Shown: positions 54,589-63,727, numbered from the stretch's first letter. The stretch: DNA of 64,000 bases from Sanguibacter gelidistatuariae (GCF_900096585.1 NZ_FMYH01000001.1:1-64000), one strand, 5' to 3'. Notes: generated from the sequence alone by a model not told the origin. Numbers and translations: made by a program.

Positions 54589-55101
54589 CTAGTCCGTGAC
54601 GACGTACGCCGCGAACGGGGCGTCCAGGTCGAGGGTCTGCCCGGTCAGAGTGTGGGCCACGGAGAAGATGTAGTCCTCGTCCACCCCGTCGGGGCCGACG
54701 GCGACCGCGAGCTCGGCGGGGAGCTGCTCGCCCACCTCCTCGACGCGCTCTCCCTCGGAGAACACGACGGCGCGGGTCAGGGCACCGTCCTCGTAGTACC
54801 AGAAGCCGTAGGTGTCAGACGTGGAGAAGACCAGCACGACGAGTGCGACCGTCCCTAGCAGCACCTCGGTCGCCTCGATCGTCATGAGCGCGTCGGGGTC
54901 GAGGACGACGCGTGCGGAGGGGTCCCACAGCTGCGTCCAGGAGCCGTCGCTCTGCAGGTACACGCGGTCGGCGGGGAAGCTGGATGTCGCCTCTTCCGCG
55001 CTCACCTCGCCCGCTGCCTCGATCGGCGTACCGCCGAGCAGGGAGAGCAGGCTCTCGGGGGTGCGGTCGCGGACGAAGAGTGCAGACGTGTTCCAACCCA
55101 T
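54589..55101 (-). CDS. Hypothetical acidic protein
   Basis: I do not recognise a named family. The 170-residue acidic soluble protein starts MGWNTSALFVRDRTPESLLS and has beta-rich segments (RVYLQSDGSWTQLWDPSARV, TYGFWYYEDGALTRAVVFSE), with a conserved-looking LPAELAVAVGPDGVDEDYIF near the end. There is no signal peptide; one modestly hydrophobic stretch (EVLLGTVALVVLVFST) is probably buried core. The start is chosen from the beginning of compositional coding signal and GAGAAT 6 nt upstream as a possible -10. Confidence 0.65.
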   Translation of the reverse strand: MGWNTSALFVRDRTPESLLSLLGGTPIEAAGEVSAEEATSSFPADRVYLQSDGSWTQLWDPSARVVLDPDALMTIEATEVLLGTVALVVLVFSTSDTYGFWYYEDGALTRAVVFSEGERVEEVGEQLPAELAVAVGPDGVDEDYIFSVAHTLTGQTLDLDAPFAAYVVTD

Positions 55102-55188
55102 GGGGAGATTCTCCCTCACCCACACGCCTTCCCGGACGTGTCCGTTCTGTTCAAGACACGCTGCGGGCGGTGGCCCACCGTGGCAGGC

Positions 55189-55604
55189 ATGACACCTCGA
55201 CTCGACCTCATCGGCTTCGTCGTCACCGACATGGCCCGCACGCTGGACTTCTACCGCCGCCTGGGGCTGGATATCCCCACCTCCGCCGACGCCGAGCCGC
55301 ACGTCGAGCACGTGCTGCCCGGCGGGCTGCGCCTGGCCTGGGACACGACCGACGTGGTGCTGTCCTTCGAACCCGCCTGGACCCCACCGTCGGGCGGGCA
55401 CCGGATGCCACCGGCCTTCCTGTGCGACTCCCCGCCGACGTGGACGCGACATTCGCGTCGCTCGTCGCCGCCGGTTTCGAGGGACACCGCGCGCCGTGGG
55501 ACGCATTCTGGGGTCAGCGCTACGCGACTGTCCTCGACCCGGACGGGAACACTGTCGACCTGTTCGCGGACCTGGCAGCCGGACACGCCGCCGCCCCCGC
55601 CTGA
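55189..55604 (+). pseudogene. VOC (glyoxalase/dioxygenase-fold) protein with a frameshift
   Basis: The first part, LDLIGFVVTDMARTLDFYRR to HRMPPAFLCDSP, is a normal vicinal oxygen chelate module start. At about 55430-55436 one base is missing, and the family sequence continues in the next frame as ADVDATFASLVAAGFEGHRA and RYATVLDPDGNTVDLFADL to a TGA at 55604. The base composition sits in a C/G-rich run (GACTCCCCGCCGACG). Either the gene is inactive or the sequence has a one-base error there. Intact it would be about 138 residues. Confidence 0.8.
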
Positions 55605-55675
55605 GTCAGGACGTGGCGGTACCGCGATACGCGGTAGCGCGCCCGTCGGCGAGGCGGTCACCGTAGGATCGCCCG

Positions 55676-56257
55676 ATGGCCACTGACGGCAGGTATCCCA
55701 AGGGCGTGCTCAAGCGCGAGCAGATTCTCGACACCGCGCTCGAGGTGTTCGCGGACGAGGGCTATCGAGGCACGAGCCTGCGCACCGTCGCGGCGCGCTG
55801 CGACCTCAGCGTGGCCGGGGTGCTGCACTACTTCGACTCCCGCGAGGATCTGCTCGCCCAGGTGATCGCCCGCCGCGACCAGATCCCGCGCCCGGCCGGC
55901 ACGGCGAGCGTCGAACCGTTCGCGCTCGCCGACGGCATCCGTGCCAACATCGACCAGCCCGGGCTGGTCGAGCTCTTCGTCTCCCTTACTGCGGCGGCCC
56001 GCGACCACACCCACCCGGCGCACGAAGTGCTCGCGCGCCACTACACGTCCATGCGCCTGAGGATCCAAGGAGCGATGCGCGACCTCCAGGACGCCGGGCA
56101 GATCCCGGCACACCTCGACCCCGACGCCCTCGCGCGCCTGATCATCGCCGCGGCCGACGGCGCCCAGCTGCAGTGGATGGTCGACGACGAGGCCAGCCTG
56201 GACGGGCCGCTGGCCACCTTGATCTACGGCGTCCTCGGACTCACCCGGCTGGAGTGA
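55676..56257 (+). CDS. TetR/AcrR family regulator
   Basis: A 193-residue repressor-type regulator: the N-terminal helix-turn-helix (GYRGTSLRTVAARCDLSVAG then VLHYFDSREDLLAQV), and a helical ligand-binding domain ending QLQWMVDDEASLDGPLATLI. A TAGGAT box at 55664-55669 ends 6 nt before the ATG, so the mRNA is leaderless. The GH3 glycosidase gene lies 185 nt downstream on the same strand, with a GAAAACC/GGTTTC dyad between them. Regulation of that gene is a reasonable guess but not shown. Confidence 0.9.
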   Translation: MATDGRYPKGVLKREQILDTALEVFADEGYRGTSLRTVAARCDLSVAGVLHYFDSREDLLAQVIARRDQIPRPAGTASVEPFALADGIRANIDQPGLVELFVSLTAAARDHTHPAHEVLARHYTSMRLRIQGAMRDLQDAGQIPAHLDPDALARLIIAAADGAQLQWMVDDEASLDGPLATLIYGVLGLTRLE

Positions 56258-56442
56258 GCGGGCAGGCCCGGACCCGATCGCCTCCTGCCCCGTGCTGCGC
56301 CGTGAGGCACGGCTTGAAAAGCTCTCGGTGGGATCGCTTCCATGTGAAAACCTAGCGGTGTATGGTTTCTTGGACGTGCACCGCAGCACGCCGCGCTCGA
56401 ATCGATCCGATCCGCGCCCGCCAGCCTCGAAAGGACGCTCAG

Positions 56443-58728
56443 ATGAGCTCCCTCCCCGCATACCGCGACGCCACCCTGACCACCGCCGAGCGTGTCGCCG
56501 ACCTGGTCGGTCGGATGACCCTGGCCGAGAAGGTCGGGCAGATGCTCCAGCTCAATGCCAAAGACGGCGTCGGCCCGCTCGTCACCGACATGCACGCCGG
56601 CTCGATCCTGCACACCTCCCCCGAGCGCGTCCTGGAGGCCCACGAACTCACTGCGACCACGCGTCTGCAGATCCCGCTGCTCATCGCTGAGGACTGCATT
56701 CATGGCCACTCTTTCTGGAAGGGCGCCACGATCTACCCGACCCAGCTCGGCATGGCCGCGACCTGGGATGCGCCGCTCGTGGAGAAGACCGCCCGCGCCA
56801 CCGCGGTCGAGGTCGCCGCGACCGGCATCCACTGGACCTTCTCTCCCGTCCTGTGCATCGCCCGCGACCTCCGCTGGGGCCGCGTATCGGAGACCTTCGG
56901 CGAGGACCCCTTCCTCATCGGCGAGATGGCCTCCGCGATGGTCCGCGGTTACCAGGGCGACGGCCTCGACGACCCGACTGCGATCCTGGCCACGGCCAAG
57001 CACTTCGCGGGGTACTCCGAGACCCAGGGCGGACGTGACGCGAGCGAGGCGGACATCTCCCGGCGCAAGCTGCGCTCGTGGTTCCTTCCGCCCTTCGAGC
57101 GCGTGGCCCGGGAGGGCTGCCGCACCTTCATGCTCGGCTACCAGTCGATGGACGGCGTGCCTGTCACCATCAACGACTGGCTGCTGAGCGACGTCCTGCG
57201 CGGGGAGTGGGGCTACACCGGCACCCTCGTCACCGACTGGGACAACGTCGGGCGCATGGTCTGGGAGCAGCACATCCAGCCCGACTACACCCACGCCGCG
57301 GCCGCCGCGGTGCGTGCCGGCAACGACGTCGTCATGACCACCCCCGGCTTCTTCGAGGGCGCCCAGGACGCGGTCGCCCGCGGCATGCTCGACGAGGTGC
57401 TCATCGACGCGGCCGTCGCCCGGATCCTCACCCTGAAGTTCGACCTGGGCCTCTTCGAGAACCCCCGCCAGCCCGACCCCGAGCTCCAGCGCGCGGTCAT
57501 CGGCTGCGCCGAGCACCTCGACCTCAACCTTGAGGTCGCCCGCCGCTCGCTCGTCCTGCTGACCAACGACGGCACGCTGCCCCTCGCCGGTGGCCTCGCT
57601 TCCGGTCCGAACGGCCGCGCCACGAGTTCGGCCGCGCCGCGCACCGTCGCCATCGTCGGCCCCAACGCCGACGACCAGCACTCCCAGCTCGGCGACTGGG
57701 CCGGCGCCTCCGGCCAGGCGGACTGGCTCCCCGAGGGCCACCCGCGCGAGATGACCCGGACTGTCCTGGACGGCTTCCGCGAGCACGCACCGGCCGACTG
57801 GACCATCACGCACGCCCGCGGCGCGGACATCCTCACGACGGGTATCGACCCGGAGGGCGAGTTCATGCCCGACGGCCAGCCGCGCCCGCTCTTCGCCTAC
57901 GCCAGCGAGCCGGATGCGGCAATGATCGCCGAGGCCGTCGCGAACGCGCGGGCGGCCGACTACGTCGTCGCCGTGGTCGGCGACCAGATCGAGCTCGTCG
58001 GCGAGACCCTCTCGACCGCGACCCTCGAGCTCTTCGGCGCGCAGATCGCCCTGCTCGACGCGCTCGCCGAGACGGGCACGCCGATGGTCGTCGTGGTCAT
58101 CGCCTCCAAGCCGCTCGTCCTGCCGAAGTCCGCACGCAGCGCCGCCGCGATCATCTGGGCGGCCAACCCCGGCATGGCCGGCGGCCGCGCGATCGCCGAG
58201 CTTGCGCTCGGGCTGATCGAGCCCTCCGGGCGCCTGCCGATCTCCTTCGCCGAGCATGCAGGTCAGCTGCCGGTCTACTACAACCAGCTCCCCGGGCAGC
58301 ACGGCACCCGCTACGCCGACCTCACCCAGCGTGTGCCCTTCGCCTTCGGCGAGGGCCTGAGCTACACCACGGTCGAGTACTCCGACCTCACGGTCCTCAC
58401 CCCGTCGGTGACCCTCGGCGAGGACGTCCGCGCCCAGGTCACAGTGGCCAACACGGGCACCCGCCCGGTCCGCGAGACGGTCCAGGTCTACCTCCGCGAC
58501 ACCGTCTCCTCGGTGACGTGGGCGGAGAAGGAGCTCAAGACCTACCGCCAGGTCGACCTGGCACCGGGCGAGAGCCTGACCGTCGACCTCACCCTTCCGG
58601 TCGCGGACTGCACGCTGGTCGACGCCGAGGGTCGCCGCGTGGTCGAGCCCGGAGAGTTCCAGCTCCGGGTGGGGCCGTCCTCACGCGATGAGGTCCTGCT
58701 CGACGCCGCGTTCGTCGTCAAGGTCTGA
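56443..58728 (+). CDS. Glycoside hydrolase family 3, probable beta-glucosidase
   Basis: A 761-residue intracellular GH3 enzyme without signal peptide. The catalytic (beta/alpha)8 domain has FSPVLCIARDLRWGRVSETF, KHFAGYSETQGG and the nucleophile Asp at residue 265 in TLVTDWDN. The second sandwich domain contains VAIVGPNADDQHSQLGDW. The fibronectin-III-like end (VTVANTGTRPVRETVQVYL) completes a BglX-type architecture. Beta-glucosides or xylosides are likely substrates. The ATG at 56443 has AAAGGA nine bases upstream; the open frame before it is not family-like. Its end overlaps the convergent NAD-kinase-like gene by 11 bp. Confidence 0.93.
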   Translation: MSSLPAYRDATLTTAERVADLVGRMTLAEKVGQMLQLNAKDGVGPLVTDMHAGSILHTSPERVLEAHELTATTRLQIPLLIAEDCIHGHSFWKGATIYPTQLGMAATWDAPLVEKTARATAVEVAATGIHWTFSPVLCIARDLRWGRVSETFGEDPFLIGEMASAMVRGYQGDGLDDPTAILATAKHFAGYSETQGGRDASEADISRRKLRSWFLPPFERVAREGCRTFMLGYQSMDGVPVTINDWLLSDVLRGEWGYTGTLVTDWDNVGRMVWEQHIQPDYTHAAAAAVRAGNDVVMTTPGFFEGAQDAVARGMLDEVLIDAAVARILTLKFDLGLFENPRQPDPELQRAVIGCAEHLDLNLEVARRSLVLLTNDGTLPLAGGLASGPNGRATSSAAPRTVAIVGPNADDQHSQLGDWAGASGQADWLPEGHPREMTRTVLDGFREHAPADWTITHARGADILTTGIDPEGEFMPDGQPRPLFAYASEPDAAMIAEAVANARAADYVVAVVGDQIELVGETLSTATLELFGAQIALLDALAETGTPMVVVVIASKPLVLPKSARSAAAIIWAANPGMAGGRAIAELALGLIEPSGRLPISFAEHAGQLPVYYNQLPGQHGTRYADLTQRVPFAFGEGLSYTTVEYSDLTVLTPSVTLGEDVRAQVTVANTGTRPVRETVQVYLRDTVSSVTWAEKELKTYRQVDLAPGESLTVDLTLPVADCTLVDAEGRRVVEPGEFQLRVGPSSRDEVLLDAAFVVKV

Positions 58729-59635
58729 CCGCAGCCCCGACAACAAGCCGCACGGTCTTCGACGACCGGCTCACCCGGATCTCCTGTCCCCAGGCCGCGG
58801 TGAGCCGGTCGTTCTCCATCCCGTCCCCGAAGACGACGAGCGACTCCGACTCGACTACGATCCGCAGCGCCTCGCCCGCGAGCAGCCCCTCGGTCTGCGA
58901 GGTGCCCGTGGCGACCGACGGCCAGGCCTCGCGGACGAACCAGGCCAGCGCCGCGTCGTCGGGCGCGGGGAGGGCGCCCGGGTTGTGCCCGCGCTCTCGG
59001 ACGATCGAGGCGCACCACCCGGTCACGCCGGTCCCGGTCGCCACGACCAGGCCCGACGACGACTGCCGCTCCCACGGGGCATCGGTCGCACCTGCCCGCA
59101 CGCGGTAGCGGGCGGACTGATGGGTGGGGTGCCCGACGAAGATCTCGTTGAGCGCGTCGAGGTGCTGGCCGTCGTCGAGGTCCGCGGCGGCCATCGTCAG
59201 CTCGAGCGTGCGGGCCTGCCCTGTCGCGGCGGGGACGAGGAGCCCGGCGACGTCGGCAGGGGCGTGCCGCACGAGCACCCCGGCGTTCGCGCGCGGGTCC
59301 GGGTTGACCCCGATGACGGGCTGGCCGTCGAGGTATTTCGCGACGTTGGCCACCAGGCCGTCCTGGCCGACGACGACCACGACGTCGAGCGGGTCGACGA
59401 GGAACCGGTCGAGGTCCTCGCGGTCGACCGCGGCCCGGCGCCACTCGAGCGGCACCGCCGCCGAGGCCCGCGCGAGGGCCTCGGCGACGAGATCGTGCCG
59501 GTCCTGGACCTCGGCGAGGGTGCGGCCGCGGGTCCGCAGGAAGAACTCGACCTGCCCGCGAGTCCCGTGCCGCTCGACCAGCTCGTCGAGCTCGGTGCGG
59601 CGCCGCACGATCACGGCCCGCGGCTGGAGGGTCAC
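58718..59635 (-). CDS. Divergent NAD-kinase-like protein
   Basis: A 305-residue protein with the NAD kinase/diacylglycerol kinase fold. The usual GGDGT motif is altered to VVVVGQDGLVANVAKYLDGQ, and the second conserved loop, VVATGTGVTGW, replaces TPTGSTAY. The Asp of GxDG is kept, but the missing Gly and Thr make normal kinase activity doubtful; a NAD(H)-binding sensor is an alternative. It overlaps the SPFH gene by four bases (ATGA) and is cotranscribed with it under a promoter flanked by NrtR-type operators, which ties it to NAD metabolism. Confidence 0.75.
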   Translation of the reverse strand: MTLQPRAVIVRRRTELDELVERHGTRGQVEFFLRTRGRTLAEVQDRHDLVAEALARASAAVPLEWRRAAVDREDLDRFLVDPLDVVVVVGQDGLVANVAKYLDGQPVIGVNPDPRANAGVLVRHAPADVAGLLVPAATGQARTLELTMAAADLDDGQHLDALNEIFVGHPTHQSARYRVRAGATDAPWERQSSSGLVVATGTGVTGWCASIVRERGHNPGALPAPDDAALAWFVREAWPSVATGTSQTEGLLAGEALRIVVESESLVVFGDGMENDRLTAAWGQEIRVSRSSKTVRLVVGAAVRP

Positions 59636-60657
59636 CGGTCTCCCTCCTCGCCGGCCGCGGCGGCTCCGCCGAACAGCCGTCCCAGCATCCCGGTGAGCAG
59701 GTCGGGGGTGACGGTCAGCTGGCCGATGGCCGGCAGGTTCTGAGCCAGGTCCCGCAACGCGAGCGCCATCAGGACCGTCCGGTCGACGCCGTCGAAGGCG
59801 GCCATGGCCGCCCGCTCCCGTTCTCCCTCGGCCGCTCCGATGTCGCGGATCCGCGCGGCGTCGGCCACGGTCGTGACCTGCGTGCGCTCGGCCGCGGCCG
59901 TCGCCCGGATCGCCTCGGCGGCCGCCTGCTCCTGGGCCACGCGCCGGGCGTTGGCGCCCTCCTGGACCACAAGCTGCTGCTCGCGGGTGGCGAGCTCGAT
60001 CTTGTTGCCGAGCTCGTTCTCCGCGATGGCTCGCTCCATGTCGACGGCCGTGGCCCGGCGGTCGTAGGTCGCCCGGTCCGCCTCCAGCTGGATGGCCTCG
60101 CGGGCGGGGGTCCGCAGGGCCCGCTCGACGTCCGCCTCGGGGCGGATCGAGAGCACCCGCACGCCGAGCACCTGCAGCCCGGTCGTGGTCAGCCGCTCCT
60201 CCCCGGCCAGGCCGACCGTGATCGCCTGGCGCGTGGCACGGAGCCCCTCGGTGAGCGCAGCGGCCAGGGGCGCACCGGCGAGGACGTCAACCGCGTGCCC
60301 CTGGGCCAGCTCGGTGAGGATCTGGGTCACCTGGTCCAGCCCCGCCGTCGTGGCCGCTCCCGTGTCGGGGTCGACCGAGAAGTCGAGGCGGGTGCTGGCC
60401 ATCTCCGGGTCGGCGAAGCGGAAGGTGAGCGTCGCCTGGACGGCCACGTCCTGGAAGTCGCTCGTGCGGGCCCGGAACATCAGCTGGATCTCGCGGTCGT
60501 CGATCGGCAGCTCGCTGAGCACCGAGGTGAGCGGGCGGTACCAGAACGACAGGCCCGTCCCGGCGTTGCGCACCGTGCCGTGCGAGAGGTGGATGACGTG
60601 CCGGGTGGGGGATCCACGGAAGTGGCGGATGCCTGGGTAGCGCTTGATGTCAGCCAT
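59632..60657 (-). CDS. SPFH/band 7 domain protein
   Basis: A 341-residue protein with an SPFH (stomatin/prohibitin/flotillin) domain in residues about 20-190: IQLMFRARTSDFQDVAVQAT, LTFRFADPE and TTGLQVLGVRVLSIRPEADV. A long Ala/Glu/Arg-rich helical region (residues 195-290, coiled-coil-like) follows. There is no N-terminal membrane segment, unlike typical flotillins, so it may be soluble or peripheral and oligomeric. GAGGAG precedes the ATG at 60657 by six bases. It is the first gene of a pair with the NAD-kinase-like gene and divergent from the NrtR-type regulator. Confidence 0.88.
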   Translation of the reverse strand: MADIKRYPGIRHFRGSPTRHVIHLSHGTVRNAGTGLSFWYRPLTSVLSELPIDDREIQLMFRARTSDFQDVAVQATLTFRFADPEMASTRLDFSVDPDTGAATTAGLDQVTQILTELAQGHAVDVLAGAPLAAALTEGLRATRQAITVGLAGEERLTTTGLQVLGVRVLSIRPEADVERALRTPAREAIQLEADRATYDRRATAVDMERAIAENELGNKIELATREQQLVVQEGANARRVAQEQAAAEAIRATAAAERTQVTTVADAARIRDIGAAEGERERAAMAAFDGVDRTVLMALALRDLAQNLPAIGQLTVTPDLLTGMLGRLFGGAAAAGEEGDR

Positions 60658-60688
60658 GGTGTGCTCCTCGTCGGTACGGGTGACGAAG

Positions 60689-60711
60689 TTTCTCGTCACT
60701 TAGACGATAAA
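60689..60711. promoter_or_regulatory. Putative NrtR operator 1
   Basis: TTTCTCGTC-ACTTA-GACGATAAA is a near-perfect dyad with a 5-bp centre. On the minus strand its right arm contains TATCGT (60704-60709), the probable -10 of the SPFH gene. Its centre is 34 bp from that of operator 2. Confidence 0.7.
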
Positions 60712-60733
60712 CCCGGGCGGCGGTTCTCGTCAA
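60704..60733 (-). promoter_or_regulatory. Probable promoter of the SPFH/NAD-kinase-like pair
   Basis: On the minus strand TTGACG (60728-60733) and TATCGT (60704-60709) are separated by 18 bp, close to the sigma-70 consensus. The -35 lies in operator 2 and the -10 in operator 1, so binding at either would block it. Confidence 0.65.
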
Positions 60734-60745
60734 TGTGACGCATAT
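60723..60745. promoter_or_regulatory. Putative NrtR operator 2
   Basis: GTTCTCGTC-AATGT-GACGCATAT has the same half-site (TCTCGTC) and 5-bp spacing as operator 1, with a weaker right arm. It overlaps TATGAT (60743-60748), a -10 box ending 6 nt before the NrtR ATG, so autoregulation is likely. Confidence 0.65.
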
Positions 60746-60754
60746 GATGGGGGC

Positions 60755-61534
60755 ATGTCGACGCCCTCCTCGGTTCCCTCCTCGGAGCCCCTGCGCACAG
60801 AGTTCGCCGTGACCGTGGACCTCGTTGTGCTCACGGTCCGCGCCGACCGCCTGCACGCGCTGCTCATCACCCGCGGCCTGGCGCCTTTCCACGGAGCCTT
60901 CGCCCTGCCCGGCGGCTTTGTCCTGCCCACCGAGGACCTGGTCGGAGCGGCCGTCCGCGAGCTCCGCGAGGAGAGCGGGGTGGTGCGCAGCGCCGGCCAC
61001 CTCGAACAGCTCGCGACCTACGGCGCGCCGGGGCGTGACCCCCGCGGGCGGGTCGTGTCGGTCGCCTACCTCGCCCTCGAGCCCGACCTCCCGGTCCCCA
61101 GGGCTGGGTCGGACGCCTCGACCGCGCAGTGGGTCCCGGTCGACGAGCTGCTGGGCGGGCTGGGAGGGACGGGCAGGCTCGCCTTCGACCATGCCCAGAT
61201 CCTGGCCGACGGCGTCGAGCGGGCCCGCTCGAAGCTCGAGTACACCCAGCTCGCTACGGCATTCTGCCCACCCGAGTTCACGGTCGGCGAGCTCCGCCAG
61301 GTCTACGAAGCGGTGTGGGGCGTGCGGCTGGACCCGCGCAACTTCCATCGCAAGGTCGCCGGGACCCCGGGGTTCATCGAGGCCACCGGCGGGATGAGCG
61401 AAGGCGGCCGAGGACGCCCGGCCGCACTGTTCCGGCGGGCGCGATCCGAAGCTGGCGCGCCCGGCGCGCCCGGCACACTGGCGGGCGCGGGCAGCGTCGC
61501 CCTCAACCCGCCGATGATGCGCCCGGTCGGCTGA
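60755..61534 (+). CDS. nrtR: NrtR-type Nudix transcriptional regulator
   Basis: A 259-residue protein made of a Nudix domain and a C-terminal winged helix, the architecture of NrtR, which represses NAD metabolism genes and is released by ADP-ribose. The Nudix box is complete (GFVLPTEDLVGAAVRELREE then SGVV), so hydrolase activity may be retained. The winged helix covers about residues 165-225 (FTVGELRQVYEAVWGVRLDP, RNFHRKVAGTPGFIEATGG). A leaderless TATGAT box is 6 nt before the ATG. It diverges from the SPFH/NAD-kinase-like pair across two matching dyads. A plain Nudix hydrolase is the alternative. Confidence 0.85.
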   Translation: MSTPSSVPSSEPLRTEFAVTVDLVVLTVRADRLHALLITRGLAPFHGAFALPGGFVLPTEDLVGAAVRELREESGVVRSAGHLEQLATYGAPGRDPRGRVVSVAYLALEPDLPVPRAGSDASTAQWVPVDELLGGLGGTGRLAFDHAQILADGVERARSKLEYTQLATAFCPPEFTVGELRQVYEAVWGVRLDPRNFHRKVAGTPGFIEATGGMSEGGRGRPAALFRRARSEAGAPGAPGTLAGAGSVALNPPMMRPVG

Positions 61535-61620
61535 GCCTGCGTTGCGACGGCCGATCCGGTGTCCGGCCGGCTCAGTCGGCGCTCCGCCAGCGATACCTGC
61601 ACCCGCCGGCCGCGTCGGCG

Positions 61621-62484
61621 CTACGCCTCGAGCGGCTGGCGCCAGCTGTGCTGCGGCTCGAAGCCGAGCAGGCGTCGCGCCTTGTCGATGCTCAGCAGCG
61701 TCTCGTGCTCACCGACCTCCCGGGCGAGCGGGACCCCGGGGAACTGGTTGGCAAGAAGCTCGGCGTTCGGCGTCGTCATGACGGTGTCCGCGTTCGCGAC
61801 GATGAACACCTCAACTCCGGTGAGCTCGACCTCCAAGGCCCTGCGGACGGCCTGGGCGCCGTCGCGCGCGTCGATGTAGCCCCAGAGGTTCCACCGACGC
61901 GCGGCCGGGTCCGTCTCGAAGGACGGGAAGGCCGCGTAGTCGCCCTGTTCCATGACGTTGGAGAAGCGCAGGCCGATCGCCTTGAGCGCGGGGTTCCAGC
62001 GGGCGAACTGTCGGGCCATCTCCTCCTCGAGCGTCTTGGCGAGGGAGTAGGAGGACTCCGGGCGCGGGTGGTACTCCTCGTCGACGGGGACGTAGGGCGG
62101 CGGCGTCTGGAAGGGCAGTCCCAGCACGGTCTCGCTCGACGCCCACACGATCGTGGTGATCCCGGCCGTGCGCGCGGCCTCGAAGACGTTGTACGTGCTC
62201 GTGATGTTGTTCGTGAACGTCGCAGCGTTCGGTGCCAGGCCCGGTGCCGGGATCGCACCCAGGTGCACGACGGCGTCGACCGGGCCGCTCGTACGGTCGT
62301 CGATCCCGGAGAGCGCGCCCAGAACCTGGCCGTAGTCGGTCAGGTCGACCCGGGTGTAGAGCTCGCGATGGGTGGCCGGCGCCACCTGGTCGAGGAGCAC
62401 GACGTCGTAGCCGTGCTCGATCAGGTCTCGGACGACGGCGCGGCCGAGCTTCCCGCTCCCACCGGTGACAGCGATGACGGACAT
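61621..62484 (-). CDS. NAD-dependent epimerase/dehydratase family protein
   Basis: A 287-residue short-chain (extended type) dehydrogenase/epimerase. The Rossmann motif VTGGSGKLGRAVVRDLIEHG is at the N-terminus, VDAVVHLGAIPAPG follows, and the active site has Ser/Thr in VWASSETVLG and YxxxK in SSYSLAKTLEEE. The substrate is probably a nucleotide sugar or hexuronate. AGGAGG six bases before the ATG at 62484 settles the start. Confidence 0.9.
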   Translation of the reverse strand: MSVIAVTGGSGKLGRAVVRDLIEHGYDVVLLDQVAPATHRELYTRVDLTDYGQVLGALSGIDDRTSGPVDAVVHLGAIPAPGLAPNAATFTNNITSTYNVFEAARTAGITTIVWASSETVLGLPFQTPPPYVPVDEEYHPRPESSYSLAKTLEEEMARQFARWNPALKAIGLRFSNVMEQGDYAAFPSFETDPAARRWNLWGYIDARDGAQAVRRALEVELTGVEVFIVANADTVMTTPNAELLANQFPGVPLAREVGEHETLLSIDKARRLLGFEPQHSWRQPLEA

Positions 62485-62560
62485 GGTGAACCTCCTGGTT
62501 GAGAACGGGCCGGGACGATATTCCGTTGCCCCGCTGGTACCAGCCTGCCACGCTCGGGGC

Positions 62561-63677
62561 ATGACCCAGTGGACCATCACCCCCATGCCGCTCCCCGAGA
62601 CGATCGACTCCCCCCGACGCCTGGGCGGTGCGTGGCGCCAGCCGCCTGTCCACCGAGATCGAGCGCCTCACCTGGGGCCATGCCGATCTCGCATACCCGG
62701 CCGACATGCTCCTCGGGGTGCTCCGCAACCAGGCCCACACCACGCGGGTTCCCATGGTCGCGACCGTGAGCCCCGCCCCGGCCCAGCCGGACGCCGACGC
62801 CGTGCGCGGCGTCGTGCAGGTCAATCTCGACCGCGCGGGCAACACGCACCTGGCCGCAGTGAGCGTGTCCGTCGACCCCGCGTACCGGCGTCAGGGCATC
62901 GGCTCAGCGCTGCTGGTCGCCGCCGAGGAGGCGGCTGCCGAACGCGGCCGCACGACCGTCATCCTCGACAGCGCCCACAACCGGGAGGTGTCCGCGGACG
63001 ATCCGCGCGCGCTCGTCCCGCCCACGGGGAGCGGCCGGATCAGCCCCGACGACCCGGCCGCGATATTCGCTCTGAGCCACGGCTACACGCTCGAGCAGGG
63101 CGAGCGGTACTCGATCCTGCACCTGCCGCTCGAGGATCCCGAACTCGTCGACCGCCTGCACGCCGAGGCTGCCGCCGCGGCCGGGGACGCCTACCGGATC
63201 CTCACGTGGACCGACCGCTGCCCCGACGAGCTCGTCGACCAGTACGCGGCCCTCGCCACCCGCATGTCCACCGCGATCCCCGTCGCCGGGCTCGACGTCG
63301 TCGAGGACCCGTGGGACGCCGCCCGGGTCCGCGACCACGAGCGCACGCTCGCCGAGACCGGCCGCGGCTACGTCCTGTGCGCGGCCGAGCACGTGGCCAC
63401 GGGAGAGCTCGTGGCGTACACGGAGATCGTCGTGGCCGTCGACTACCCCGAGATGACGTTCCAGGACGACACCCTCGTGCTCACCGGCCACCGCGGGCAC
63501 CGTCTCGGCATGCTCCTCAAGACGGCGAACCTGAATTCGCTCCTGCGGCTACGGCCCGGCACCCGTCGCATCCACACCTGGAACGCGGAGGAGAACGAGC
63601 ACATGCTCGCGATCAACGTCGCCCTCGGGTTCCGCCCCACCGGCGTGGTCGGCCTCTGGCAGAAGAAGCTCGACTGA
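62561..63677 (+). pseudogene. Tandem GNAT acetyltransferase with a frameshift in a C6 run
   Basis: A gene of about 371 codons for a two-domain GNAT protein. It starts MTQWTITPMPLPETIDSP at 62561. A run of six C at 62610-62615 puts the frame out by one base; with one C fewer it reads SPDAWAVRGASRLSTEIERL and continues to 63677. The acetyl-CoA motif VSVDPAYRRQGIGSALL is in the first domain, and the second domain ends TWNAEENEHMLAINVALGFR. Homopolymer sequencing error or phase variation/inactivation are both possible. A shorter ORF from 62628 would lose about 25 residues. Confidence 0.8.
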
Positions 63678-63727
63678 GCCTCGCCAACTTCGCCGGCCGG
63701 CCCGCCCGCTCCAACCTCGACCCAACC

